From Rhabditoides inermis (lineage: Eukaryota; Nematoda; Chromadorea; Rhabditida; Rhabditidae), in the NCBI GenBank assembly GCA_963966185.1, contig CAWZYM010000123.1, positions 310,001 through 374,000 of the forward strand: a stretch of 64,000 bases of DNA, read 5' to 3'. A program made the position numbers and the translations under genes. This document shows, piece by piece, positions 37,401-49,400 of this stretch. The notes under the pieces were generated by a model. The model did no database searches. It had not been told where the DNA came from and saw only the letters and a list, made by a program, of their open reading frames with translations. Each line of letters begins with the position of its first letter. The stretch's first letter is position 1.

Positions 37401-40400
37401 CATACATAGACTTTCGTAGATTCAATTTTACTTATATGCATTTTTATTGGGTCATTCTATGTGCTTCCTCGCTGAATGCGAGGAGTATACTGTAGTTCTA
37501 GATTCTGGTGTACTTATTCTAGGGGCTCGCTCGCTTGATGTGAGTTGAGGAGTGTACGATAGTCGGTTCTGTTGGAGGGAATGGATGAGCAGTTGGCAAA
37601 AATAGAAGAAAGAAAGAGAGACACAGACACAGACACACACATAGACTTTTTGTAAATTCAATTTTACTTATATGCATTTTTATTGGGTCATTCTATGTGC
37701 TTCCTCGCTGAATGCGAGGAGTATACTGTAGTTCTAGATTCTGGTGTACTTATTCTAGGGGCTCGCTCGCTTGATGTGAGTTGAGGAGTGTACGGTAGTC
37801 GGTTCTGTTGGAGGGAATGGATGAGCAGTTGGCAAAATAGAAGAAAGAAAGAGAGACACAGACACAGACACACACATAGACTTTTTGTAGATTCAATTTT
37901 ACTTATATGCATTTTTATTGGGTCATTCTATGTGCTTCCTCGCTGAATGCGAGGAGTATACTGTAGTTCTAGATTCTGGTGTACTTTTTCTAGGGGCTCG
38001 CTCGCTTGATGTGAGTTGAGGAGTGTACGGTAGTCGGTTCTGTTGGAGGGAATGGATGAGCAGTTGGCAAAATAGAAGAAAGAAAGAGAGACACAGACAC
38101 AGACACACACATAGACTTTTTGTAGATTCAATTTTACTTATATGCATTTTTATTGGGTCATTCTATGTGCTTCCTCGCTGAATGCGAGGAGTATACTGCT
38201 ATGTGCTTCCTCGCTGAATGCGAGGAGTATACTGTAGTTGTAGTTCTAGATTCTGGTGTACTTATTCTAGGGGCTCGCTCGCTTGATGTGAGTTGAGGAG
38301 TTTACGGTAGTCGGTTCTGTTGGAGGGAATGGATGAGCAGTTGGCAAAAATAGAAGAAAGAAAGAGAGACACAGACACACACATAGACTTTTTGTAGATT
38401 CAATTTTACTTATATGCATTTTTATTGGGTCATTCTATGTGCTTCCTCGCTGAATGCGAGGAGTATACTGCTATGTGCTTCCTCGCTGAATGCGAGGAGT
38501 ATACTGTAGTTGTAGTTCTAGATTCTGGTGTACTTATTCTAGGGGCTCGCTCGCTTGATGTGAGTTGAGGAGTGTACGGTAGTCGGTTCTGTTGGAGGGA
38601 ATGGATGAGCAGTTGGCAAAAATAGAAGAAAGAAAGAGAGACACAGACACACACATAGACTTTTTGTAGATTCAATTTTACTTATATGCATTTTTATTGG
38701 GTCATTCTATGTGCTTCCTCGCTGAATGCGAGGAGTATACTGTAGTTCTAGATTCTGGTGTACTTATTCTAGGGGCTCGCTCGCTTGATGTGAGTTGAGG
38801 AGTGTACGGTAGTCGGTTCTGTTGGAGGGAATGGATGAGCAGTTGGCAAAATAGAAGAAAGAAAGAGAGACACAGACACAGACACACACATAGACTTTTT
38901 GTAGATTCAATTTTACTTAAATGCATTTTTATTGGGTCATTCTATGTGCTTCCTCGCTGAATGCGAGGAGTATACTGTAAATCTAGATTCTGGTGTACTT
39001 ATTCTAGGGGCTCGCTCGCTTGATGTGAGTTGAGGAGTGTACGGTAGTCGGTTCTGTTGGAGGGAATGGATGAGCAGTTGGCAAAATATAAGAAAGAAAG
39101 AGAGACACAGACACACACATAGATTTTTGTAGATTCAATTTTACTTATATGCATTTTTGTTGGGTCATTCTATGTGCTTCCTCGCTGAATGCGAGGAGTA
39201 TACTGTAGTTCTACATTCTGGTGTACTTATTCTAGGGGCTCGCTCGCTTGATGTGAGTTGAGGAGTGTACGGTAGTCGGTTCTGTTGGAGGGAATGGATG
39301 AGCAGTTGGCAAAAATAGAAGAAAGAAAGAGAGACACAGACACACACATAGACTTTCGTAGATTCAATTTTACTTATATGCATTTTTATTGGGTCATTCT
39401 ATGTGCTTCCTCGCTGAATGCGAGGAGTATACTGTAGTTCTAGATTCTGGTGTACTTATTCTAGGGGCTCGCTCGCTTGATGTGAGTTGAGGAGTGTACG
39501 ATAGTCGGTTCTGTTGGAGGGAATGGATGAGCAGTTGGCAAAAATAGAAGAAAGAAAGAGAGACACAGACACAGACACACACATAGACTTTTTGTAAATT
39601 CAATTTTACTTATATGCATTTTTATTGGGTCATTCTATGTGCTTCCTCGCTGAATGCGAGGAGTATACTGTAGTTCTAGATTCTGGTGTACTTATTCTAG
39701 GGGCTCGCTCGCTTGATGTGAGTTGAGGAGTGTACGGTAGTCGGTTCTGTTGGAGGGAATGGATGAGCAGTTGGCAAAAATAGAAGAAAGAAAGAGAGAC
39801 ACAGACACACACATAGACTTTCGTAGATTCAATTTTACTTATATGCATTTTTATTGGGTCATTCTATGTGCTTCCTCGCTGAATGCGAGGAGTATACTGT
39901 AGTTCTAGATTCTGGTGTACTTATTCTAGGGGCTCGCTCGCTTGATGTGAGTTGAGGAGTGTACGATAGTCGGTTCTGTTGGAGGGAATGGATGAGCAGT
40001 TGGCAAAAATAGAAGAAAGAAAGAGAGACACAGACACACACATAGACTTTTTGTAAATTCAATTTTACTTATATGCATTTTATTGGGTCATTCTATGTGC
40101 TTCCTCGCTGAATGCGAGGAGTATACTGTAGTTCTAGATTCTGGTGTACTTATTCTAGGGGCTCGCTCGCTTGATGTGAGTTGAGGAGTGTACGGTAGTC
40201 GGTTCTGTTGGAGGGAATGGATGAGCAGTTGGCAAAAATAGAAGAAAGAAAGAGAGACACAGACACACACATAGACTTTCGTAGATTCAATTTTACTTAT
40301 ATGCATTTTTATTGGGTCATTCTATGTGCTTCCTCGCTGAATGCGAGGAGTATACTGTAGTTCTAGATTCTGGTGTACTTATTCTAGGGGCTCGCTCGCT

Positions 40401-43400
40401 TGATGTGAGTTGAGGAGTGTACGATAGTCGGTTCTGTTGGAGGGAATGGATGAGCAGTTGGCAAAAATAGAAGAAAGAAAGAGAGACACAGACACAGACA
40501 CACACATAGACTTTTTGTAAATTCAATTTTACTTATATGCATTTTTATTGGGTCATTCTATGTGCTTCCTCGCTGAATGCGAGGAGTATACTGTAGTTCT
40601 AGATTCTGGTGTACTTATTCTAGGGGCTCGCTCGCTTGATGTGAGTTGAGGAGTGTACGGTAGTCGGTTCTGTTGGAGGGAATGGATGAGCAGTTGGCAA
40701 AAATAGAAGAAAGAAAGAGAGACACAGACACACACATAGACTTTCGTAGATTCAATTTTACTTATATGCATTTTTATTGGGTCATTCTATGTGCTTCCTC
40801 GCTGAATGCGAGGAGTATACTGTAGTTCTAGATTCTGGTGTACTTATTCTAGGGGCTCGCTCGCTTGATGTGAGTTGAGGAGTGTACGATAGTCGGTTCT
40901 GTTGGAGGAAATGGATGAGCAGTTGGCAAAAATAGAAGAAAGAAAGAGAGACACAGACACACACATAGACTTTTTGTAAATTCAATTTTACTTATATGCA
41001 TTTTTATTGGGTCATTCTATGTGCTTCCTCGCTGAATGCGAGGAGTATACTGTAGTTCTAGATTCTGGTGTACTTATTCTAGGGGCTCGCTCGCTTGATG
41101 TGAGTTGAGGAGTGTACGGTAGTCGGTTCTGTTGGAGGGAATGGATGAGCAGTTGGCAAAATAGAAGAAAGAAAGAGAGACACAGACACAGACACACACA
41201 TAGACTTTTTGTAGATTCAATTTTACTTATATGCATTTTTATTGGGTCATTCTATGTGCTTCCTCGCTGAATGCGAGGAGTATACTGTAGTTCTAGATTC
41301 TGGTGTACTTATTCTAGGGGCTCGCTCGCTTGATGTGAGTTGAGGAGTGTACGATAGTCGGTTCTGTTGGAGGGAATGGATGAGCAGTTGGCAAAAATAG
41401 AAGAAAGAAAGAGAGACACAGACACAGACACACACATAGACTTTTTGTAGATTCAATTTTACTTATATGCATTTTATTGGGTCATTCTATGTGCTTCCTC
41501 GCTGAATGCGAGGAGTATACTGTAAATCTAGATTCTGGTGTACTTATTCTAGGGGCTCGCTCGCTTGATGTGAGTTGAGGAGTGTACGGTAGTCGGTTCT
41601 GTTGGAGGGAATGGATGAGCAGTTGGCAAAATATAAGAAAGAAAGAGAGACACAGACACACACATAGACTTTTTGTAGATTCAATTTTACTTATATGCAT
41701 TTTTGTTGGGTCATTCTATGTGCTTCCTCGCTGAATGCGAGGAGTATACTGTAGTTCTACATTCTGGTGTACTTATTCTAGGGGCTCGCTCGCTTGATGT
41801 GAGTTGAGGAGTGTACGATAGTCGGTTCTGTTGGAGGGAATGGATGAGCAGTTGGCAAAAATAGAAGAAAGAAAGAGAGACACAGACACAGACACACACA
41901 TAGACTTTTTGTAAATTCAATTTTACTTATATGCATTTTTATTGGGTCATTCTATGTGCTTCCTCGCTGAATGCGAGGAGTATACTGTAGTTCTAGATTC
42001 TGGTGTACTTATTCTAGGGGCTCGCTCGCTTGATGTGAGTTGAGGAGTGTACGGTAGTCGGTTCTGTTGGAGGGAATGGATGAGCAGTTGGCAAAAATAG
42101 AAGAAAGAAAGAGAGACACAGACACACACATAGACTTTCGTAGATTCAATTTTACTTATATGCATTTTTATTGGGTCATTCTATGTGCTTCCTCGCTGAA
42201 TGCGAGGAGTATACTGTAGTTCTAGATTCTGGTGTACTTATTCTAGGGGCTCGCTCGCTTGATGTGAGTTGAGGAGTGTACGATAGTCGGTTCTGTTGGA
42301 GGGAATGGATGAGCAGTTGGCAAAAATAGAAGAAAGAAAGAGAGACACAGACACAGACACACACATAGACTTTTTGTAAATTCAATTTTACTTATATGCA
42401 TTTTTATTGGGTCATTCTATGTGCTTCCTCGCTGAATGCGAGGAGTATACTGTAGTTCTAGATTCTGGTGTACTTATTCTAGGGGCTCGCTCGCTTGATG
42501 TGAGTTGAGGAGTGTACGGTAGTCGGTTCTGTTGGAGGGAATGGATGAGCAGTTGGCAAAAATAGAAGAAAGAAAGAGAGACACAGACACACACATAGAC
42601 TTTCGTAGATTCAATTTTACTTATATGCATTTTTATTGGGTCATTCTATGTGCTTCCTCGCTGAATGCGAGGAGTATACTGTAGTTCTAGATTCTGGTGT
42701 ACTTATTCTAGGGGCTCGCTCGCTTGATGTGAGTTGAGGAGTGTACGATAGTCGGTTCTGTTGGAGGAAATGGATGAGCAGTTGGCAAAAATAGAAGAAA
42801 GAAAGAGAGACACAGACACACACATAGACTTTTTGTAAATTCAATTTTACTTATATGCATTTTTATTGGGTCATTCTATGTGCTTCCTCGCTGAATGCGA
42901 GGAGTATACTGTAGTTCTAGATTCTGGTGTACTTATTCTAGGGGCTCGCTCGCTTGATGTGAGTTGAGGAGTGTACGGTAGTCGGTTCTGTTGGAGGGAA
43001 TGGATGAGCAGTTGGCAAAATAGAAGAAAGAAAGAGAGACACAGACACAGACACACACATAGACTTTTTGTAGATTCAATTTTACTTATATGCATTTTTA
43101 TTGGGTCATTCTATGTGCTTCCTCGCTGAATGCGAGGAGTATACTGTAGTTCTAGATTCTGGTGTACTTATTCTAGGGGCTCGCTCGCTTGATGTGAGTT
43201 GAGGAGTGTACGATAGTCGGTTCTGTTGGAGGGAATGGATGAGCAGTTGGCAAAAATAGAAGAAAGAAAGAGAGACACAGACACAGACACACACATAGAC
43301 TTTTTGTAGATTCAATTTTACTTATATGCATTTTATTGGGTCATTCTATGTGCTTCCTCGCTGAATGCGAGGAGTATACTGTAAATCTAGATTCTGGTGT

Positions 43401-46400
43401 ACTTATTCTAGGGGCTCGCTCGCTTGATGTGAGTTGAGGAGTGTACGGTAGTCGGTTCTGTTGGAGGGAATGGATGAGCAGTTGGCAAAATATAAGAAAG
43501 AAAGAGAGACACAGACACACACATAGACTTTTTGTAGATTCAATTTTACTTATATGCATTTTTGTTGGGTCATTCTATGTGCTTCCTCGCTGAATGCGAG
43601 GAGTATACTGTAGTTCTACATTCTGGTGTACTTATTCTAGGGGCTCGCTCGCTTGATGTGAGTTGAGGAGTGTACGATAGTCGGTTCTGTTGGAGGGAAT
43701 GGATGAGCAGTTGGCAAAAATAGAAGAAAGAAAGAGAGACACAGACACAGACACACACATAGACTTTTTGTAAATTCAATTTTACTTATATGCATTTTTA
43801 TTGGGTCATTCTATGTGCTTCCTCGCTGAATGCGAGGAGTATACTGTAGTTCTAGATTCTGGTGTACTTATTCTAGGGGCTCGCTCGCTTGATGTGAGTT
43901 GAGGAGTGTACGGTAGTCGGTTCTGTTGGAGGGAATGGATGAGCAGTTGGCAAAAATAGAAGAAAGAAAGAGAGACACAGACACACACATAGACTTTCGT
44001 AGATTCAATTTTACTTATATGCATTTTTATTGGGTCATTCTATGTGCTTCCTCGCTGAATGCGAGGAGTATACTGTAGTTCTAGATTCTGGTGTACTTAT
44101 TCTAGGGGCTCGCTCGCTTGATGTGAGTTGAGGAGTGTACGATAGTCGGTTCTGTTGGAGGGAATGGATGAGCAGTTGGCAAAAATAGAAGAAAGAAAGA
44201 GAGACACAGACACACACATAGACTTTTTGTAAATTCAATTTTACTTATATGCATTTTTATTGGGTCATTCTATGTGCTTCCTCGCTGAATGCGAGGAGTA
44301 TACTGTAGTTCTAGATTCTGGTGTACTTATTCTAGGGGCTCGCTCGCTTGATGTGAGTTGAGGAGTGTACGGTAGTCGGTTCTGTTGGAGGGAATGGATG
44401 AGCAGTTGGCAAAAATAGAAGAAAGAAAGAGAGACACAGACACAGACACACACATAGACTTTCGTAGATTCAATTTTACTTATATGCATTTTTATTGGGT
44501 CATTCTATGTGCTTCCTCGCTGAATGCGAGGAGTATACTGTAGTTCTAGATTCTGGTGTACTTATTCTAGGGGCTCGCTCGCTTGATGTGAGTTGAGGAG
44601 TGTACGATAGTCGGTTCTGTTGGAGGGAATGGATGAGCAGTTGGCAAAAATAGAAGAAAGAAAGAGAGACACAGACACAGACACACACATAGACTTTTTG
44701 TAAATTCAATTTTACTTATATGCATTTTTATTGGGTCATTCTATGTGCTTCCTCGCTGAATGCGAGGAGTATACTGTAGTTCTAGATTCTGGTGTACTTA
44801 TTCTAGGGGCTCGCTCGCTTGATGTGAGTTGAGGAGTGTACGGTAGTCGGTTCTGTTGGAGGGAATGGATGAGCAGTTGGCAAAAATAGAAGAAAGAAAG
44901 AGAGACACAGACACACACATAGACTTTCGTAGATTCAATTTTACTTATATGCATTTTTATTGGGTCATTCTATGTGCTTCCTCGCTGAATGCGAGGAGTA
45001 TACTGTAGTTCTAGATTCTGGTGTACTTATTCTAGGGGCTCGCTCGCTTGATGTGAGTTGAGGAGTGTACGGTAGTCGGTTCTGTTGGAGGGAATGGATG
45101 AGCAGTTGGCAAAATATAAGAAAGAAAGAGAGACACAGACACACACATAGACTTTTTGTAGATTCAATTTTACTTATATGCATTTTTGTTGGGTCATTCT
45201 ATGTGCTTCCTCGCTGAATGCGAGGAGTATACTGTAGTTCTACATTCTGGTGTACTTATTCTAGGGGCTCGCTCGCTTGATGTGAGTTGAGGAGTGTACG
45301 GTAGTCGGTTCTGTTGGAGGGAATGGATGAGTAGTTGGCAAAAATAGAAGAAAGAAAGAGAGACACAGACACACACATAGACTTTCGTAGATTCAATTTT
45401 ACTTATATGCATTTTTATTGGGTCATTCTATGTGCTTCCTCGCTGAATGCGAGGAGTATACTGTAGTTCTAGATTCTGGTGTACTTATTCTAGGGGCTCG
45501 CTCGCTTGATGTGAGTTGAGGAGTGTACGATAGTCGGTTCTGTTGGAGGGAATGGATGAGCAGTTGGCAAAAATAGAAGAAAGAAAGAGAGACACAGACA
45601 CAGACACACACATAGACTTTTTGTAAATTCAATTTTACTTATATGCATTTTTATTGGGTCATTCTATGTGCTTCCTCGCTGAATGCGAGGAGTATACTGT
45701 AGTTCTAGATTCTGGTGTACTTATTCTAGGGGCTCGCTCGCTTGATGTGAGTTGAGGAGTGTACGGTAGTCGGTTCTGTTGGAGGGAATGGATGAGCAGT
45801 TGGCAAAAATAGAAGAAAGAAAGAGAGACACAGACACACACATAGACTTTCGTAGATTCAATTTTACTTATATGCATTTTTATTGGGTCATTCTATGTGC
45901 TTCCTCGCTGAATGCGAGGACTATACTGTAGTTCTAGATTCTGGTGTACTTATTCTAGGGGCTCGCTCGCTTGATGTGAGTTGAGGAGTGTACGATAGTC
46001 GGTTCTGTTGGAGGGAATGGATGAGCAGTTGGCAAAAATAGAAGAAAGAAAGAGAGACACAGACACAGACACACACATAGACTTTTTGTAAATTCAATTT
46101 TACTTATATGCATTTTTATTGGGTCATTCTGTGTGCTTCCTCGCTGAATGCGAGGAGTATACTGTAGTTCTAGATTCTGGTGTACTTATTCTAGGGGCTC
46201 GCTCGCTTGATGTGAGTTGAGGAGTGTACGGTAGTCGGTTCTGTTGGAGGGAATGGATGAGCAGTTGGCAAAAATAGAAGAAAGAAAGAGAGACACAGAC
46301 ACAGACACACACATAGACTTTTTGTAGATTCAATTTTACTTATATGCATTTTATTGGGTCATTCTATGTGCTTCCTCGCTGAATGCGAGGAGTATACTGT

Positions 46401-49400
46401 AGTTCTAGATTCTGGTGTACTTATTCTAGGGGCTCGCTCGCTTGATGTGAGTTGAGGAGTGTACGGTAGTCGGTTCTGTTGGAGGGAATGGATGAGCAGT
46501 TGGCAAAATATAAGAAAGAAAGAGAGACACAGACACAGACACACACATAGACTTTTTGTAGATTCAATTTTACTTATATGCATTTTTGTTGGGTCATTCT
46601 ATGTGCTTCCTCGCTGAATGCGAGGAGTATACTGTAGTTCTACATTCTGGTGTACTTATTCTAGGGGCTCGCTCGCTTGATGTGAGTTGAGGAGTGTACG
46701 GTAGTCGGTTCTGTTGGAGGGAATGGATGAGCAGTTGGCAAAAATAGAAGAAAGAAAGAGAGACACAGACACACACATAGACTTTCGTAGATTCAATTTT
46801 ACTTATATGCATTTTTATTGGGTCATTCTATGTGCTTCCTCGCTGAATGCGAGGAGTATACTGTAGTTCTAGATTCTGGTGTACTTATTCTAGGGGCTCG
46901 CTCGCTTGATGTGAGTTGAGGAGTGTACGATAGTCGGTTCTGTTGGAGGGAATGGATGAGCAGTTGGCAAAAATAGAAGAAAGAAAGAGAGACACAGACA
47001 CAGACACAGACATAGACTTTTTGTAGATTCAGTTTTACTTATATGCATTTTTATTGGTTCATTCTATGTGCTTCCTCGCTGAATGCGAGGAGTATACTGT
47101 TTGCAGTGTCTGCTCGAGTTGTGTCAGTCGCCCTCCTCGTTCTGTCGCCCGCCCGATGGGGAGGCGTTTGTCGAGGCGGTGCTCACCATCGTCGCCCCGC
47201 TGCTCGGCAATCCATACAAGTGAGTGGGTTAGGATTACGGTAGACGAATACTTTGACCTGCTTCGTTCTCTTGGGATTACGGTAGGAGAATGATTTGACC
47301 TGCTTCGTTTTCTAAGGATTGCGGTAGGAGAATAATTTGGCATGTGTTGTTTTTGTACAGTATCACTATTGCAGGGTGGAATGCGTGGCTCAGTTGTGGC
47401 ACTTTGTGTTCCTCTCCCACCCGGCAGCTCACCTCTACGTCGATCACAGAGTCACTGGACACAGCGGGTGGCTGAGGAGCGGTGAGGAAGTGAAGGGTCA
47501 TAGATCAGTAGGGATCATGGTAAACTGACGCCGAGGGAATGTCTTTCCCCAGTCAGCAGTACTGCATTCAGTTTATCATACGTGTTTGTGAGTGTTGTGA
47601 ATTATATGTTTCATGATAATGAGTACGAGACATCTGAATTGTTTGCATTAATACCGACGGGTTTGAACTGAACTATAATATTATTCTGGGAGATAGTTCG
47701 CCATATTACGGTAGAAAATCGATCTACCCTCTAGTCGCATTCGATCTACCTTCTACTCGTGAGGAGACCCAAGCGCGCGCTTTCAAACGATAATATCGAT
47801 CAAAGAAGCCGGCATGCGAATCAAAGAGGCCGCGCGACACTCGACCATTTGCCCGCGCTGTCTGGCCTCTCTCGCTCGAAACTGAGTTTCGCCAACTGAC
47901 CCCGGCTGGCAATAACAGAAACTATCCACCAGGCGGCGACTATACGTGCAATCACATTGTTATGAAGCAGAGCACCTTCTTTAAGATTAAGAACACCGCA
48001 GAGTACTCAAAAGTCTCTTGAATCGGGGGCTACCTTTACATTTTACCTTGAAGAACACCTTCGGGGCGAGCACGAGGGAGAGTTGCTGGGCGAGAGTCGA
48101 CTGGCACGGAAGATGAGACAGTACATGCACGTGTTGGGCAAGGGTGGGTAATAATTACGGTAGGAGAATCATTGGATCAGCTTCGTTTCCTTAGGATTAC
48201 GATAGGAGAATGATTTGTTTATTGTCGAAAAAGTTGTGGGTTGTTTCCTCGTCACATTTTCCACATTGTTAGTTTCTTATAGCTTCCAAAATGAGATCTC
48301 ATCAGCTTGTTTGCTTGTGAAATATGATTGCTGATTAGAATGTGCTTGCAGACCACATGGTGTCAGAGTGGAAGAGCGGCGCGTCGCTGTTCCAGCTGCG
48401 CAGACAGTTTGAGGAGAAGGGAGGAGGGGAGGGAGCGGTGGGAGCAGGAGGAGGAGGGGAGGGAGCAGAAGGAGGAGGAGGAGGAGGGCTGCCTGATCTG
48501 GTGGGTTGGTTGATTAATCAAGTCATGGCTGTAACATCAATCAATCAATCATAATCCATTAGAATTAGATACCATTATAGACGATGGTGGATCTCCGGGT
48601 GTTCCTTTTCTTCCATTATAATCCACAATAGTAACTCCACGGGCTAGGAAGACAGAACGCTGTAACATGTAGTGTGCAAATCGATGATTGTCTAGGTGGC
48701 TGGTCTTCGGCACGACTCGTCCGCCTCCACCTCCACTTCGGACGGCCTGGTGTACGAGGCGCCTGCGAGGAAGGAGGAGGGGGAGGAGAAGGAGAAGGAG
48801 GAGAGGGGCAAGGAGGAGTGCGACTGGGTGGTGCGGCTAAGAGCAGGTGCGGTGTGTTTGGTCATGTTATGTGAGTTGTGAGTTTCTCAAAGTGTTAGCT
48901 TGAGAGGATGGTTGGATATTGTAATGGGTGTTACTCTTACTCAGCGAAATTTTCGCTATCTTCAGTTTTCACTGATTGTTTTAGACTGACTTGCATATAC
49001 TGAAAGCTTTGTTTATTGTCGAAAAAAATGGTGTGCATGGTATTGATTGTTGATGTCTATGTTTTTTGACAGGCGCGATGCGCGTTCTTGTGGCGGTGCT
49101 GCAGAATGGGAGCGACGCGGTGCTGGCATGCATGCGACACGACTTCATCAGCTGGCAGGTGAGGGGAAGACACTCACTCACTCACTCACTCACTCACTCA
49201 CTCACTCACTCACTCACTCATACTCTTTGATAATGAAGGAGATAGGGAAGAACACAATGAGGAAACTGGCAGTTCTTTTTCTTTCAGGCGATAGTGGTGA
49301 TGCAGTCCCAGCAGCGCGATCCCGCAGTCAGAGAGGCGGCCGTGGCTATGCTGGAGCACTTCCTGGTACGGCTAGCCTGCTCATTTTGTAGACTCAAACA

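Noticed and set aside
32105..47100. Repeated antisense frames of 67-83 codons, one per satellite monomer
   Set aside because: The common version starts without an ATG and the same frame repeats with the satellite; not annotated as genes, only noted as a curiosity.
32105..47100. CRISPR-like array
   Set aside because: Eukaryotic context; units of 229-236 bp are contiguous satellite without unique spacers.
47059..47343. Antisense frame overlapping exon 47106-47220
   Set aside because: Shadow of the BEACH exon and the 41-bp minisatellite; no splice or start support.
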